64,000 nucleotides of DNA from Phascolarctos cinereus (GCF_002099425.1 NW_018343990.1:3820501-3884500), one strand, 5' to 3'. Counted from the stretch's first letter, positions 11,120-25,584 are shown. Notes: generated from the letters alone by a model not told the origin. Translations and numbers: made by a program.

Positions 11120-12190
11120 TAATCTTTATTGTCCAAGGCTGGGTGCCACTTCCTGTGGGAGGCCTCTCATTCTCGTACTGAGAACCATTGAGAAATCTGT
11201 AGTCATTCTCATTAAGACAGTTTAAAATCCATAAAATAGAGTGTGTAGAATTAAAAGGAAACTAAAAGTTGGTGAAAATAAAGATGTGTTTTTTTTTCCC
11301 AATCCAAATTCATGGACCTCTTAGCATCTATTCACAGACAAGTTAGGAGATCCCTGGATACTCTGCTATGTTGATATTATATTCGCCTTTGTTGTTTTTA
11401 TTACGTCTAATCAGAAGTGGAAAGAAAACAAAAAGTGAAGAGCAAATGACACTGGAAATCTTCTTACATGATCACATTTTAAAACAAAACTTACCCGAAA
11501 ACAATCCAGAAAAAAAATATTCCTAGGGATTAGTTCATCAAATCCCAGGCCTATCAAATCCCAAGCATACACTCAACTTGCCAGGGAAACTATCAAAATA
11601 ATTGTCTGAGCTTTTCATCTGATGAATATGCTTTTAAGTGACAGAAACAGAATTACAATTTAATCTACATTTTTTTTAAAAGGTTTCTGAGAGAAAAGCT
11701 GTTTTAGGGAAATACACATAATGCGCTGATCCACATTTGATAGAAATGATGCTCTTTGGAAATGAATCAGATGAATCCTTTTAAAGGCATATTGTAATAT
11801 GGTTGTATTATGGGTTGGTCTTAAAGTATGATTCAGCTTATAGAAATTTTCTTCAAAAGTACATACAATAGTATGATAAGGTTTTGATACTTTAGATATT
11901 TGTCATATCAACTTATATTTTAAAATAAAAGACAAGAGGTTGCTAAAAACTTCTTTTCTAAAACATTTCTTTTACATCTCTTAATTGTACATTGTACTGA
12001 GAACATAGTAGAGTCAGTAACCCAGCTTTGTGTTAAGCACAGGAGAAAAAAGGAAGGGAAAAAACCAACAACAACAAATGCTTATGTTTACCGTAAGATA
12101 TTATTTATGTTGCGTCTTGCTACAACATTTAACAATAAAGATTTCCTTTATGATACTTAGAGATTAGTACTAATATCTCCACATTTACAT
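11120..12190. other. Intronic sequence without recognised repeats
   Basis: AT-rich, with no recognised repeat or credible ORF. Confidence 0.4.
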
Positions 12191-12329
12191 AGAGAGTCAG
12201 CATATTGTAAGGAATAGTAAGCCGGCCCCAGAATCAGGAAGACCTGTCAGTAATATGTACTGTCAGTTTGAAATTGACCCTGAAATCATAGGTCTGGACA
12301 AATAATAGATGTGTGTATAATATGTGTAT

Positions 12330-12395
12330 ATTTGTATACATACATATTTGTATATGTGTGTATGTATGTATGTATGTATGTATAAATGTGTATGT
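12330..12395. repeat. (TATG)n microsatellite
   Basis: GTATACATACATA followed by tandem TATG units ending near 12395. Confidence 0.9.
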
Positions 12396-12404
12396 ATATC
12401 TTTA

Positions 12405-12555
12405 TTTCTTCAAAAACTCCTCGGAAATATATTATCTCCATTTTACAGATGAGAAAACTCACTTGTAAACCCAATCACATAAGTATTTGAACTATAATCT
12501 GAACCCGTGGTGAGTTCAAGTCCAACACTCTTACCACTCTATCATGCTGTATCTT
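12405..12555 (-). repeat. MIR-type CORE-SINE, reverse, diverged
   Basis: CTCCATTTTACAGATGAGAA is well kept. The remainder (TTCAAGTCCAACACTCTTAC) matches the head in reverse. Confidence 0.65.
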
Positions 12556-12559
12556 ATAC

Positions 12560-14185
12560 ATCATATCAGGCTTCTTCCTGCAAATTATACCAAATATCAG
12601 AAAAAGCCACTTATGTGAGTCTTTCACTGGCAAGATGACTGCAGCAAAAATAGTGTCAGACTTTATATGCAAAGCCTCTGAAGGTTTTTTGACCAGGCAT
12701 ACGAGTATAAGGGAAGAATCGACTCAGTGGGTAGGACCTGTTTTTTTTTTATAGGTCATTTTGCCCTTATGCTCTCTTGTTTCAGTGATAGGTAATCTGC
12801 CACAATCCAGGCAAAGCTTTTGCCTCACTGGGCAGTGAAGGAAAGCTTTGAATGAGCGGTAAAAGAAGTCCAGAGGTCTCAAACTTAAAGTGGGATGTTC
12901 TAAATTCTCAAGCCCTTGCTTCATAGAATGCTTTGATTTGTCAAAAAAAAAAAAGAAAAAAAAAAGAAAAAAAAACAAAAACCTTGGAAAAACAGAAAGA
13001 TTTCATCAATTTTGTTGTTTAGTGTGGAAGATATATTCCTTTATTGTTATTAAGACAGTATTTTATAGCTGTGCTTCTGCAATGAATATCATACTGGTAG
13101 AATCTAGTATTAGAGAATCTAGTTGGAATCTACAAGTCCTTTGATGAAACCTTGCGTATTAGGGCCCCACAGCCCATACTAATTTTGCTCTGTTGGTGTG
13201 GGCATGTTCAGTTTTGTTGGAAAAATCTTTTAGCAATTATGTTCACAAGTCCTTGCTTCTTTATCTGGTATTCTACTGACCATAATGTTTATGTAAGTAA
13301 TATAGGAACTATACACGTAGGTATTGTACCTTGTAAGAAGTATATTAAATATTAAAATATTAAGAATGCTATATACCTTCAGGAGGGAGATGTTGAGTTA
13401 TTCCTAGTTGAAGGCTTCAGAAGACTTGTCAGTTCATTGTGTTGACAAACTGATAATGGCTATGGTAATTTGCAGAGAAAGGAAATGCTTTGGAGGTTAC
13501 AGCTGCTGTCCAGGAAGATGTAATTCAACATTGACTTATGCTTTGATATCTAATTGTCTTCATTATCTCATTCATGTGGGTAGTCTTTCCATCCATATGT
13601 AGATTCTAAGCATTCAGTCTTCTCTTGTGCACTTCTTTTTGTCTATCTTCCACATAGTATCTAAGCTATATACCATTAACACAAAAGGAATAGATAAATA
13701 CAGTGATAGGAGTATTTACTCTGTCACTACTACTTTTAGACACGTGAAACATTGTCTTGGGTCCAAGACAGGGCCCTTGTCCCCTTGTAACTGTTTTCCT
13801 TTACAAACAAATATTTTTGCCTTATATAAAGTAGCAATGTTCCAATTTAATTAATTTTGGCCATGATATAACATTCTACCTTTGTCTAAATTTTCAAGGT
13901 TTTGTATATAAATTTACCATCTAGAAGGTCTACCTACCATTATGTGAACTGTTCCTTGATCAATTCAGTTTTTCCCTTTATAGTTACTTTGCTAAAGGCA
14001 TTTTGTTCTATTGTAAAGTTTATGTGTAATTTATTTGGTTTTTGCTGACAGCTACTGGAATCATAAGAAAATAGGCCAAACTTCTCATCCATTAAAAAAA
14101 AGACTATTTTATTATGTGTTCTGGCAAACATCATCTCACTTTTACCTGGTTAAAGTGTGTATCTTGTCTAGTTGCTGGAAATCCT
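12560..14185. other. Intronic sequence, mostly unclassified
   Basis: Contains an A-rich low-complexity run at 12941-12984. Frames of 60-85 codons on both strands are chance-like. No repeat recognised. Confidence 0.4.
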
Positions 14186-14189
14186 ATTT

Positions 14190-14430
14190 ATGAGAGTCCC
14201 TGTGATGTAGTGGTTGTAGAAATGCCTTTATAGTCAGGAAGACCTGATTCAAGATCACTCTTTTATACATGCTAGCCATATGACCATGGACAAAATTACT
14301 TAATCCCTTAGTGGTTAAGTCAAAATTAAACTAAATCATTCTCTAAGAATAAAAATCAAAGATGAGTTGCAATTCTTTGTAGAGGGAACTCTCCATACAA
14401 ATCATATTGTAGACGTAGATGTGATCAACC
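14190..14430 (+). repeat. Marsupial CORE-SINE with 'gagttgca...gagggaac' tail, forward
   Basis: Head AGTCAGGAAGACCTGATTCA, weak CORE (CATATGACCATGGACAAAAT), then the tail GATGAGTTGCAATTC and GTAGAGGGAACTCTCCATAC. The same tail occurs in reverse at 17330 and forward at 15280, so it defines a Ther-2-like subfamily. Confidence 0.65.
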
Positions 14431-14659
14431 AAAAATGCTTCTTTCATCTTTGGATCTCCAGATTCATATTCTGAAATGCCGAAGCAGTCCTTGGATAGCT
14501 GAATGCGAAGATCAAGAACTAAGTATGGTGCTAATGTTCTAGGCAAGGGGAGAGGAAAAAGATTTCCCATAAACCTACAAGAGTTTTTACCTTTGTAATT
14601 AAGGATTAGTGCATTGAGTATCAAAAGGTCTCTATTGACCTTCCCTTGAAGGCATCAGT

Positions 14660-14790
14660 TCATAGAATCAAAGAGCTATAGAAGGAAATGTGAGAAGCTC
14701 TCTAATATCTCCAGGTATTCAGTCAGTCACAGATGGGCATCCATCCTATTTTAGAAGCTCTGCAAGATGGGTATCCTTTCCCTGATTGAA
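14660..14790 (-). repeat. CR1/L3-like LINE 3' fragment
   Basis: ATAGAATCAAAGAGCTATAG and the following 'gggcatccatcctattttagaagctctgc' fit the reverse 3' end of the family described at 328. Short and diverged. Confidence 0.4.
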
Positions 14791-15134
14791 AAAAAAATGT
14801 ATAAAGTAAAAATATCCAGGATGCTAGTCATTTAACTTACATCATTTGGCTGAACTTCCATTACACAGAAACATCTTTGTCCTTAACTTTATGGAGACCA
14901 AAAAAGAATTTTAAAATACCTCACATAGGAGGTGAGAATAGAATTTTTCAGAAAAAAATAAAATCATTATACTTGGAGTACTTAGGAAGAGCAACAAGGG
15001 ACTGATGATGCTCTGTGAACCTTTTGGGAGAGAAAGAGTGAGATCTATTTTATTGCTATAGTAGACCCAAGGCAAATATTTTAGAAGCTCTTTCAGAACT
15101 TCATTGTTATCTTTGGTCCTTAACTTTGATTAAG

Positions 15135-15385
15135 ATAAGGGGAATCAAGGCCTAGTGGACAGGGTTCCAGCCTTGGAGACAAGAAGACCAGAACTGGAGT
15201 CCTGACTCTGAATCACATAAGTTATTTAAATTCTATTTCCACTCCCCAAACAACTCTCTAAGACTATAAATTTTAGAAAAATTGCCTACGAACATCAGGA
15301 GAAGAAGTTTCCACATGTGGTGTTCCTATATTGATGAAATGATAGGTCTGGACTTCCACATCACCTGTCCCTCCTCCCCACCCCC
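15135..15385 (+). repeat. Marsupial CORE-SINE with long tail, forward
   Basis: Head 'ggcctagtggacagggttccagccttggag', weak CORE, then CTCTCTAAGACTATAAATTT and a tail reading AGAAGTTTCCACATGTGG ... GATGAAATGATAGGTCTGGA. Confidence 0.7.
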
Positions 15386-15549
15386 CAAAAATACCCACAC
15401 TAATTTAGACAAATATTGCTTTCTAGGAGGATATAGTCTAAATCAAACAAGGTGGTTAGAAATGCCAGTTAGGAAACAAACATTGTGAGACACCGGCCAA
15501 AGGAAAATTAATAGATTATATGTACATACCATGGTGTTGTTTAATTTCA

Positions 15550-15660
15550 ATTATGTAAAAAATAATAGATTTTAGACCTAGAAGAAATCTTAAAAGTCAT
15601 CCAATTCAAACCACTGGTTTTACACGAAGATAAAATGTGGACCAGTGAGGCTAATGGGTA
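15550..15660 (+). repeat. Unclassified mammalian repeat fragment
   Basis: AATAGATTTTAGACCTAGAA ... CATCCAATTCAAACCACTGG resembles the widespread 'tagagctggaagggaccttagaggccatctagtccaa' repeat start. Family not resolved. Confidence 0.4.
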
Positions 15661-15794
15661 GCACCATGCTTCCATACTGAAATGTTTCCCAACATAATCT
15701 CACTGTTTTTGAACTGAGATGGGTGAACAAAATATTTACTACACGTCTTATCACCAAACTATACATCTTCTTGTCGCTACTGAATTGTTGCATG

Positions 15795-16240
15795 TGCATC
15801 AATCAACAATAATTTAAGTGCCTACTACTTAAGTACCAGACATTATGCTAGGTGCTGAAGATACAAAGAATGAAACAATCCCTATTCTCGAGCTTACAGT
15901 CTAACAGAAGAGACAAAAAAGGACTCTATATGAGTGTATGCAATGTAAATGTAAAAGGAATATACATATTAAAAAGTTAAATGCAAGGTGATTAATGAGA
16001 GAGGGAACTAGTTGTCTTGGGGGCTACAGTTTGCTTGGAACTGCCTCTTGAAAGTAAATAAGAATTCTATGAGGAAGAAGTGAACAATTCTTCAAGAATG
16101 AGAGATGTCCAGTTCAAAGGCATGGGAAAGGATCTTGGGGTGCCCTTTGTAAAGAACAGAGAGAAGGTAATTTGGCTGGATTGTTGAGTGAGGGAAGGGG
16201 GATAATGTATGATGAGGTTGGAAAGATACTCATGATTATG
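15795..16240 (+). repeat. Mammalian interspersed repeat, long copy, family unresolved
   Basis: TTTAAGTGCCTACTACTTAA, GCTAGGTGCTGAAGATACAA, then 'gagcttacagtctaacagaagagac' and 'ggcatgggaaaggatcttggggtg', all in the consistent order of a long non-coding repeat common in marsupials. Confidence 0.6.
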
Positions 16241-16264
16241 TGGCTAAATCTTATCTCCCAAAGA

Positions 16265-16405
16265 GGATTTAATTCCTATTTAATAAGTGCCTACTCTATG
16301 CCTAGTACAATCCTAGGGGCTGTAAGAGGTTAAAAAAAGAAATCTTTTCCTGTCCTTGAGGAACTTATATCCTAGTGAGGGAGATAAAATTTAGACAAAT
16401 GAAAG
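16265..16405 (+). repeat. Second copy of the 15795 repeat family
   Basis: AATAAGTGCCTACTCTATGC, 'cctaggggctgtaagaggtt', 'cttgaggaacttatatcctagtgagggagat'. It lies directly after the previous copy in the same orientation. Confidence 0.6.
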
Positions 16406-16659
16406 AATTAGAGAAGAATATAGGAAAGTATGGACAATTGGCAAGACCGGTGGTTGCGTTTTATCCACTCCATCCCTCCTAGTAATTGACACTGAGTATC
16501 AACTCCATATCTGTCTTCACAATCAGAAAATCTTTTAAGGCAAAGTTGCAAATAAAGAGTAGGATTTGAATTGGATAGGATGTAAAGAATCACAAAGCAG
16601 ATTTTTTTTCTCTCTCTCCCTAAACGAAAGAGGTGTTCAAATCCTGTCAGAATTTGCTA

Positions 16660-16830
16660 TGAAATTCTGTTTCTCTGTCTCTTCCTCTCCCCAATCTTCT
16701 CCTTTCCTCTCTATATCCCTCTTTCTTTTCCCTTTTCTTTCCCCTTTCTCTATCCTCCCTTTCTCCCTTTCACTCTTTCCCCTTTCCTTTTCCTTTTCCT
16801 CTCCATCTGCCCCGGCTACCCTGTCTCTAA
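16660..16830. repeat. Polypyrimidine tract
   Basis: CT-rich low-complexity strand with TTTCCCTT/CTTTTCC motifs, giving Ser/Phe-rich artefact frames. Confidence 0.85.
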
Positions 16831-17329
16831 TAATATTGGCTTTCTTTTATTTTTTTTTCTTCTGTCCACTGAAAGTTTTCAAGACTATTTGGGTTTATCC
16901 TCCTCTATCCAAAAGCAAGTCAAAAAGCGTAGTTTTTTTTTAAGCTACCTTAAACAACAACAAAAACACAGTTACTGTTCAAGGAGCCCTTACTTGGGGA
17001 GACCTCCGAAGAAGGATGCTTGTGTGGCTTTAAAAATATAAACAAAATAAGGAACAAATAACTCCAACCATTTTCATTAAGACAAATATCAGAAACCCAA
17101 GTCGTTTTCACTAGAAGTTAGTGTTGTGTCCATTCTCACAAGTTTTTCTATTTTTAAAAATTGTATTCTAAAAGTCTCTTCTTAGGTATTATTCCATATT
17201 GTACTTAGTAGATTGTTCCAATTTAAAAGCTTGCTAACTAGTGTTAGAGAAGGGAACTTCAATAAAAACCCATACACCTATGTATATAATTTTGTTTGGG
17301 GGAGGGGTGTGTACAGACCTGATTTTGTC

Positions 17330-17510
17330 AATTTATATAGAACTCTCTGTATGGAAACTCCCTCTCCTGATAAAATTCTGCAACTCATCTGTAATTTAAT
17401 AGTTTTAGAGGTTCAGTAACTTGATGATGATAACTTCGTTGTTATGTGTTAGATACAAGACTTGAACCCTAGTTTTTCTCACTCCCAAGACAGCCTTATG
17501 CACTTGCCTC
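17330..17510 (-). repeat. Marsupial CORE-SINE (Ther-2-like tail), reverse
   Basis: GTATGGAAACTCCCTCTCCT, CTGCAACTCATCTGTAATTT, then CAAGACTTGAACCCTAG, matching in reverse the tail and head of the copy at 14190. It is the last SINE before the insertion-poor block. Confidence 0.65.
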
Positions 17511-20500
17511 CTAAATATAGAACAGTGAGATGAAATGAAACTGGAATATGTCTTCCTCATCCACACAATCTGTATTTGAACGCTTAGCCAACTAGGCACC
17601 TGGATAAAAACATATGAAGGCAAAAATGGCAATGAATTACATTTAGCACAGATTCTACAAATTATAGATCCAGAGGCATGACTTAATTTTTTTTTCCAAA
17701 TGAAATTTGAATGAAAACAAAACAGTGATTACACAAAATTAGCAGAAGACTTGTAGGTTTTCAGACCCTTTAAACGAATAACCTTACACTTCTAAACGTC
17801 TACTTAACAAGTAAATCTGCCTCAATTTCAATCAATGCTGTGTGCACATTCCTCTTTAGCACCTGAGAAAGGAAAATGGTGAGTATGTTGCAGGAACACA
17901 TTACCCATACAGTTAACCTATGCTTTTATATTTGACACTATTTTTTTCTTAACATAGCACCTGTCAAAAGGATATCAAAGTTAGTCTATTCCCCATGTTC
18001 CTCTGTTTGGGTGTTACAAAAGTGATTGTCCCATTATTCTCCTTCTAAACCTGGAGCTATAAGCAGGTCATAGTTTCTAAATTATTTCTTATCAGTTCGA
18101 AGTGTAGGAGAGTATAGGGTGATTTGCATTTATTTCTCTCTGCCTGGTATGTTCTGGAGAGCTAGTCACTACCAGAACTGAATGTGGATACTCTGATGAA
18201 TGGAGTAGGAGCTTTTCAGCGTCAATGTTTGTATTTAGAGTTGGACCAGAGGAAAACAGTTTTCATGTGCATTGTTAACATAGACACATTTCAGCTTTTC
18301 ACTATATCAGAAAAAGTGAAAGATATTATTTTACATCATGCTACCGCCAGGCCCCAAATCACAGAAGAAAAGAAAAAAAAAGTTGTCTTTTAGGATTATT
18401 CCAAGAGGATAGAATCTGAGCTTACATGCAGTTTGTTTTTCAATATCTTGGCCCAAGAACTGTCTGGTATAAAGTAAGAGGGTATTTCTTTTAAGGACAC
18501 ATCTATTTTCACAGCGGCAAACCAAATGCATATATGGCATCTGCTGTAGATAGGGATGAGTGAGCCCAACCAGATTCAGGGTTGAGAGGAGGTCACAAGT
18601 ATTTTTCTGTTTTTTTTTTTTCCAGTGTTTGTCAAATTTGCATTTTCCCAAGTGCTGTTCCAATTATCTGATGCAGTTTTTATTTTAGGGGGGAAAACTG
18701 CAAACTTTTGATTGATTCAGATTAATAAAAATAGGCTTTTGATATAGTTGCTTCATGTCTAGGAAAACCTTCTCACTCTAAAAAGCCTCTTCCTTAAAAA
18801 AGAAACATCACAGTTTTGCCTAACAAGAAGGGATTTGTGTTTTGTTGACATTTTGGACCAGTGCAGTTGTATTCTCGATTGAGAAAATAGTTTTGCCCCA
18901 GTTCTGCATGATGTACTTTATTTGGGAAGGCATATAAAGCATTAGAAAATGATAAATAAGATTTTCTCTCAATCAGCTACTGGAAGTAAGAGTCACAAAT
19001 AAATGGTGGGGTAGAGATTATTTAAATCTATAAAGTTTGCAATAGGGAGTTGCACTAAGGAGAGAATTTGCAGTTAAGATGTTTAAAGGATCATTTATGC
19101 TTTTTGTAGACAAGAAAAAAACTGAAAAAGCATGCTACGATCTAATTATGGCATTCATCATATTACAATAATGACCGCTGTGGCAGATGTTTCTTTTTCA
19201 TTCTGTATAATAGGGGGTTTTGTTTTTTGAAGTATATTATTATGCTATTATCCTAAGTGGCAAAACAAAAATGTAGAAAACACCTCTGATCTAATTTATA
19301 AGGGTAAATATAATCTTTAAAACTGGATATTGGTTTGCTCGGTTTTAAAGCTTCCTAGCTTGATGCATATAATGAAGTTCAAGTTAAAGGTATAATGTGA
19401 AAGAAACCAGTTACTTTAAAAAATCTTATTTTGGCTTTATATCTGCACTACTGGATTTCTGTTTAAACAAGCGTTCAATAAAATCCATGGGAGGTTTTGA
19501 TCACATTAGTTGCAGAAAAGTAGATGGACTTTCTTGATGGAAATTTTGTCTACCTTGAATATTCATGTTTTTTGTTGAATTAGCAGTTACACAAAACATG
19601 ACTGCCCTAATTGCTTTCTCTGCAATGGAAATAGCTCAATGAAATCACCTTCAGTCTTTCAGGTTTAGATGTGCACAAGTAGCAAATCTTTGAAATTTCA
19701 GCCCCAAATAAATGATCCTTCAAAAAAATTTCAGAGTCTTAAAACCAATAACATGTGTATCTTCTATGAAAAAGCCCAAAATAAAAGCTGATTTTATGTG
19801 AGCAATTTTTTTCATACCCAAATCTGTGTACATTTATAAGTTTAACATTTTAAGTTAGAATAATACTTTTCTTAATATAAAGGGAGATGCATTTCATTCA
19901 TGTACTTGCTTTGATAACTTATATCAACTATCAGTAGTTATGTCATTCAAAAATAATTTTAATGAGAATTAACATACATTTATGGATAACACACAAAAGA
20001 AACTTATTTCTTATTCTACATTAAAAGGATAATATTGAGGACTTGATTTGTTACTAAGTACTCTGTCCTTTGGGTTGGAATAAAAATGGGCAAATTCAGA
20101 AATGGTAACATGAAGGAATTATACTCTAAGAAACATTTAACTTTCTAATATTTATTGTTTCATTAGCAAAGTGCTATTGTTTTTGCAAATAACCAAATGA
20201 CATTTCTGACAAACAATGTTTCTGTTGTTTTTTTTTTTTTTAACAGAAGCAAACATGCTAATTCCAATGTCACTTTCATACCTAGGTACACATTGTGGGG
20301 ACATTATCTGGCTCATTTGTAAATTAGCAAAGGATACATCTAGGTTCCAATTTCAGGACTGCACTGCCAGCACTTTAAAAAGAATGCATTCTAAATATTT
20401 GAGACATTATATTTGGGTGTTCTGAGTTAGAATAATTAGACAGTCATAACTCCTAACCTGAGTACAAGGATTACTGGATAACAAGATAAAAATGCATTTA

Positions 20501-22086
20501 TTTATGAATAGATTATAGTTATGGATAAAATTATGAAAAATAAAAGGTACTATTTCAAATGCTAAAAAGTACAATGAAACTTTAAAATGTTTAGATATCT
20601 CTCTTCCAATCTATTATCTCTCTCCTATCTATTTAGAGCTATTGTTGGAAATTGTGTTATTTTAATTAAAGAATTATGTTGGGTTTTTTTGTGATTTTTT
20701 TATGTGGACTGACATGAATTTAACTGCACAGCATGTCTTTGAAAAAAATATACAAATTTCCATATTCAAGAAAATATCTGCAAAGGTGAATTTAGTGGTA
20801 AATTTCATTTCGATTAGTCACACTTGGTAATTGTATACAACATTGAATAGGAGTGCTCTGAGAGTTCAAAGTTGTGGACATCATTTACAGAGTTGTACTG
20901 CTATTTCTATTCATATCATATATAAATCTAAGAAGTGGTAAGACAGAGCAAATAGTATAAAAATGCTAATGCTTTTGCTATTTCATTAGGTGATTTCAGT
21001 TTTCCCATTTAGTTTATCAGTCTTGAAAAGGGCTCTCATAAAGGGGATTAAATTTTTCTTGATGTTAACTGGCATATAGAGCTTTAGATGTTTCTGAATA
21101 TGCTACAAAAAAAGACTTTGTGGGCAAAATTTTCCTAACCATTTTCTATTTAGGAAGGTTTAATTTTAAGTAGTTGATAGTCAAACAGAAGTAGATTTAT
21201 TTCCTGTTTGTAGAAATAGATCTAAAATGTTCATGCTCAAAAGACAAAATGCTGATCTTTAATTCCTAGTAGCTCAAAAAGATATGTATGGGGCAAACTT
21301 GCTTATTACTTAAATGTCCACCTAACTTAATAACTAACTGTATGTTGCAAATTTGGAGTTAATTGAACATTGCATGTTTTAATCAGAGAGAAAATCATTT
21401 CCCCAAATCGCATAAAAACCAAATGTTTTGTCATCCCAACCTTCCATAGATGCTGTTGCTAGGAAAACATCACTACTATAACCTCATCCTCCACTATTTA
21501 GATATAGCCTCATGAATTCAATATTTTTATTCTATATTTAAATTCAGTCATCGTAGCTAATGCCCTTGATGCAATCTCAAATTGCTGTCCTTACATGGAT
21601 CACTAAAAATTGGAGGTAATAATAAAATACAACAACAACAACAAAGGAAGAGGCAGTTTAAAAAAAATTCCTACAAAATTAGATTATGGCTAAAGGTTTA
21701 ATCAATTACATTTTATCACCAAATCCAGTCCTTCCTCTTGAGCTGTCAGAGAATGAGATAAGCAGAGAGCATCTTGAAACACGATGACACAAGCCTGTCG
21801 TGAGGAAGGAGTTGTGTCCCTGAACCAGCCAAGATGAAACACGTTCATTTATTACTTTGGCATTGCAGGAAGATGAAAAGCCCTGGTAGCTTTCTACCTT
21901 CATCCTTACCACAATCTTTCTATTTCATTAATTTTTCATGGAATTTCATTTCACAATAATCTTGCCTCTGTTACCCATCTGCTCTACTTATTTTGTGCAT
22001 TTTGTCAACTTTTTTTTTTCCTATTAGCATCCCACAGCTTTGGAAACCTGTTCTGTTTCTCCATCACTTTCTCCCAGTTTCTCTTC

Positions 22087-22090
<4 letters not shown>

Positions 22091-22130
<40 letters not shown>
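22091..22130. repeat. (AT)n microsatellite
   Basis: Twenty perfect AT units. Confidence 0.95.
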
Positions 22131-22133
<3 letters not shown>

Positions 22134-23532
22134 ACAGGTACTTGTACTGGTGTTTTCAAAATTCATTTTAATTTCCTAAAAGCACATGTGACCAGTAACT
22201 CTGAAGCAGCATGAAAGCCCTTGGAGTTAGTTGCATTGCTGTCAAGTATTGCAGAGAAAGAAATGTCACATGCAACTGCCTGATTTCAATTATAGTTAGC
22301 AAGTACATATTTATACCACACCCAAGACTGATCTTGAAAGCTTTCTTTTTACCTCTCAGTTTATGATGATTAACATGTTAAAAACTCATCTGTTTCCTCT
22401 GTGTCTTCACATAGAGCTATCTCAGTTTTTAATACATTTTCAACCATTCTTTTCAACCATTTTGGTGACAAAACAAACATTTACTCTTTCCCCACCAATC
22501 CTCCATTCTTTTCACTTCTTATACCAGTTCATGCAGGACAGAATGAAATCCAAGCAATTACAGAGTTTATTTCAGGCTAAGAAATGCCTTCTTTTTGTAA
22601 ACAAATATATGCAACGGTTCTGGTAATATGTATAGTCCACTAATGAACAAAATGGATTTAAACGTTCCAGAAAATGCATTTCCCTAAAGTTGTTACAGGG
22701 CAACAAGAAACCTTAATGATCAGAAAAGTGACTAATGGACAATTACTTGAAGATGACATGTGGTGACATTGATATTCTGAATTTTAATACAGCTACTGTA
22801 ATTTTACACAAGTAGGTTAAACTGTTCTAATTAGGAGTTAAGGGTCCTACCTTACACATATTTACTTATTGGATCACTTAAGTGAATAATTGTATTTAGA
22901 TCCCATACAAGCAAACAATTCAGCTTTAGCGAAGGACAATTTTCTAGGACACTTCTAACAAGTGGTGTAAAATAAGTGAAAACTCTGTACTCTCAGAGAG
23001 ATCTGAACTGTGTGGATATTTGCTGATAGATAACTAACAGTGAAATATTCCCCAAATCAGAAGTGTTCCTGTTTCTCGAAACCCCAAGAATAGAGAAAAG
23101 TCAGAGTAAAGACTATATTTAACCTTTGGTCCACTGGGATATGAGTACACTCTAATTCATATGTCTGTCTTCCTTTCTTCTTTCTATAGTTTTATTTCAA
23201 TTTATTGTTTTTCTCTTATGTAAATGTCAATTTTAAAATTTTAATGTTCAGAGAAAGAATGGCAGTTGTCCCTATAGTCCCTACGGTATTTTTAAGACCA
23301 GTTTCAACTCCAAAATAAGATCATAAAAAGATATTAGTGATAGCAAGCAAAGCGCTTATTTTTTTTTTGAAAAGCAGAATATTGCTCAGAGTTAATAATT
23401 GAGGGGTCTGAAATTTATTTTCCCAAAGTCACCTTAAGATATATTTAGTTTTTTTCTTTATTTATTCCTAAGTAACATGCTGATTTGAAATGTAACTATT
23501 CCAAAGAAATCTATATCATTTCCTATCACATG

Positions 23533-23533
<1 letters not shown>

Positions 23534-23578
<45 letters not shown>

Positions 23579-23628
23579 CATACATATATATACACATATA
23601 TATGTGCATATATAATTATATGTATACA
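23534..23628. repeat. (AT)n with TACA/TATG interruptions
   Basis: About 20 AT units followed by TACATACATACATATATATA and degenerate TATG-type repeats. Confidence 0.93.
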
Positions 23629-25584
23629 GCACTTAAGAATGAAGAGATATTTAAATTATGGAGATGGAAAAGTGATAGTATTACCTATTAATGAATGAAA
23701 AAAGTTTAACTTTTTTAAAAAAGGATTTTTATTAAGGATTTTTTGTGCAATTGACATAAAAAGGAACCTGCTATTCAAGTAGTCCATATTTGTTCTGGAT
23801 GTGCTTTTTCTCCAAACTAAAAACCTTTATTTTTCAATGCAGTGATCAGTTTATTTGCTACATAGGTCTTTATAAAAATATTTCATAATGAGGTGAATTT
23901 TAGTGTTTATCAACAGGTACAATATTTTAATATTAGATAAATGTTAAAATTTAGGTTATTTTGGCAAAAGGTAATTTACACTAGGAATGTAATTTAATTT
24001 GAATATCCAGACAACCATTGTTCTTTATATGAGAAAAATCAAGTGGCTTAAACATTTAGGCATCACAAACTCACATATTCCATGAAATGAAGGGAGATTT
24101 CCCTTCTGTATATCATAGAATATTATTTTACTTCTCAATTCTCAATTTCAGTTGATTTTCCCCCATAAAAAACCTTATAATATTATTCTGACTCCCACAT
24201 GAGGATCCCTGCAATAAAACACTGTAGAAGATTTCAGCAAAAGACTCACCTATATGCAGAAACTACCCTCTACCTGATCACTTTTTCCTCTTGAATTATT
24301 GGCTAAGAATAAGAATAAGAAGAAGATGGTGAGCAACGTATCTAGGTATATGTAAAAATTTTAAAAGCATGGAAGCCTCTGTTATATGAAATTCTTTAAC
24401 AACGATTGCCCTATCACCAAGTTAATGGCAAATAAAAATTGTTCAAGTTCATGTTCCCTTATCCCCCAAAGTAGGTGTCCTGAAATAGAAATATTTTCCA
24501 AGTGGAATTAGAAGAAATTACATTTTAGGGGTGAAGTGGCGAAAGCTCCCTTTCAAATAAAATTATTTTTCTTTTAGGTTTAGATTTAGTATGGTTATTT
24601 AATACTTTTATTAAAATATTTCTCAAAATCTACTTAAGTTTTTCATAATATGAAACACTAATTAGAATATATCCACGAAGATACACAAGAATGCAAACCT
24701 ACAAGAGTATGTTTATTTTCTCTTCTGTAAGTTCCATCCAAGCCCAAATCTTGTTTTACTCATGCTGATGTCACTGCTTAGTATTGTTGTCTTTGTAAAG
24801 GGCATAAAAGTCTATTTCAAAATGGAATATTCTAAATTGCCAAGTGACATTATGCAGCACCCATTTTAACAACCCAAGGACAAAATAAGAGGTGCCAGGT
24901 ACTTTTTGCTTTGAAAGTGGAGTTTAAAGTCATTTCAGAAAGTTATTATGCTATACTTATCACTATTATTTTTGACATGCAGTCCTACTGAGTGCTTGCC
25001 TGGGATATTGACATTTGTGGTTTCAAACTGTATGGTTAATTTCCATTACTAGAAGAGGCAATAAGGGATTTGTGAGCTGTTAAAAAGCAGTGAGGTTGAT
25101 GGTGTGACAGAAACTTATCTTAGGCATTTGGAAGGATAAAAATTAGCAGTGAACAGGGATTTCCTATTCTAACCATATCTAATAATACATTCTCTATGAA
25201 TAGCTTTCAAATGGGAGGGGCAAAGAGAGAATATTAGTTGTATCTTCCTGGCTATTCTTTCTAGCACTAAATTTGCTCATCTCCAAAGTCTTCAATTTCA
25301 AAATGTATGCACCAGTTCAACTTTTCTCTCTAGATGGACAATAAGCAACTGACAATGACATGAGATCCTCTCTGTGGGAGAGAGTAGGGCAGCCTTAGAA
25401 GAAGCTTTTCATCTGCCTATCCTGTGCTCACAGGCTGCAATAGCATACAAGAACACTGCTTCTTCTATTAGAGCAAATGTTAATTTTATACCAACAGCCC
25501 TCTTTAGAAGCGGTATGTGTCTATGATGGCATTGACTAACTTTATCTACTTGAGCTCCAGAAATATTCATAATGAGGCAGCCCC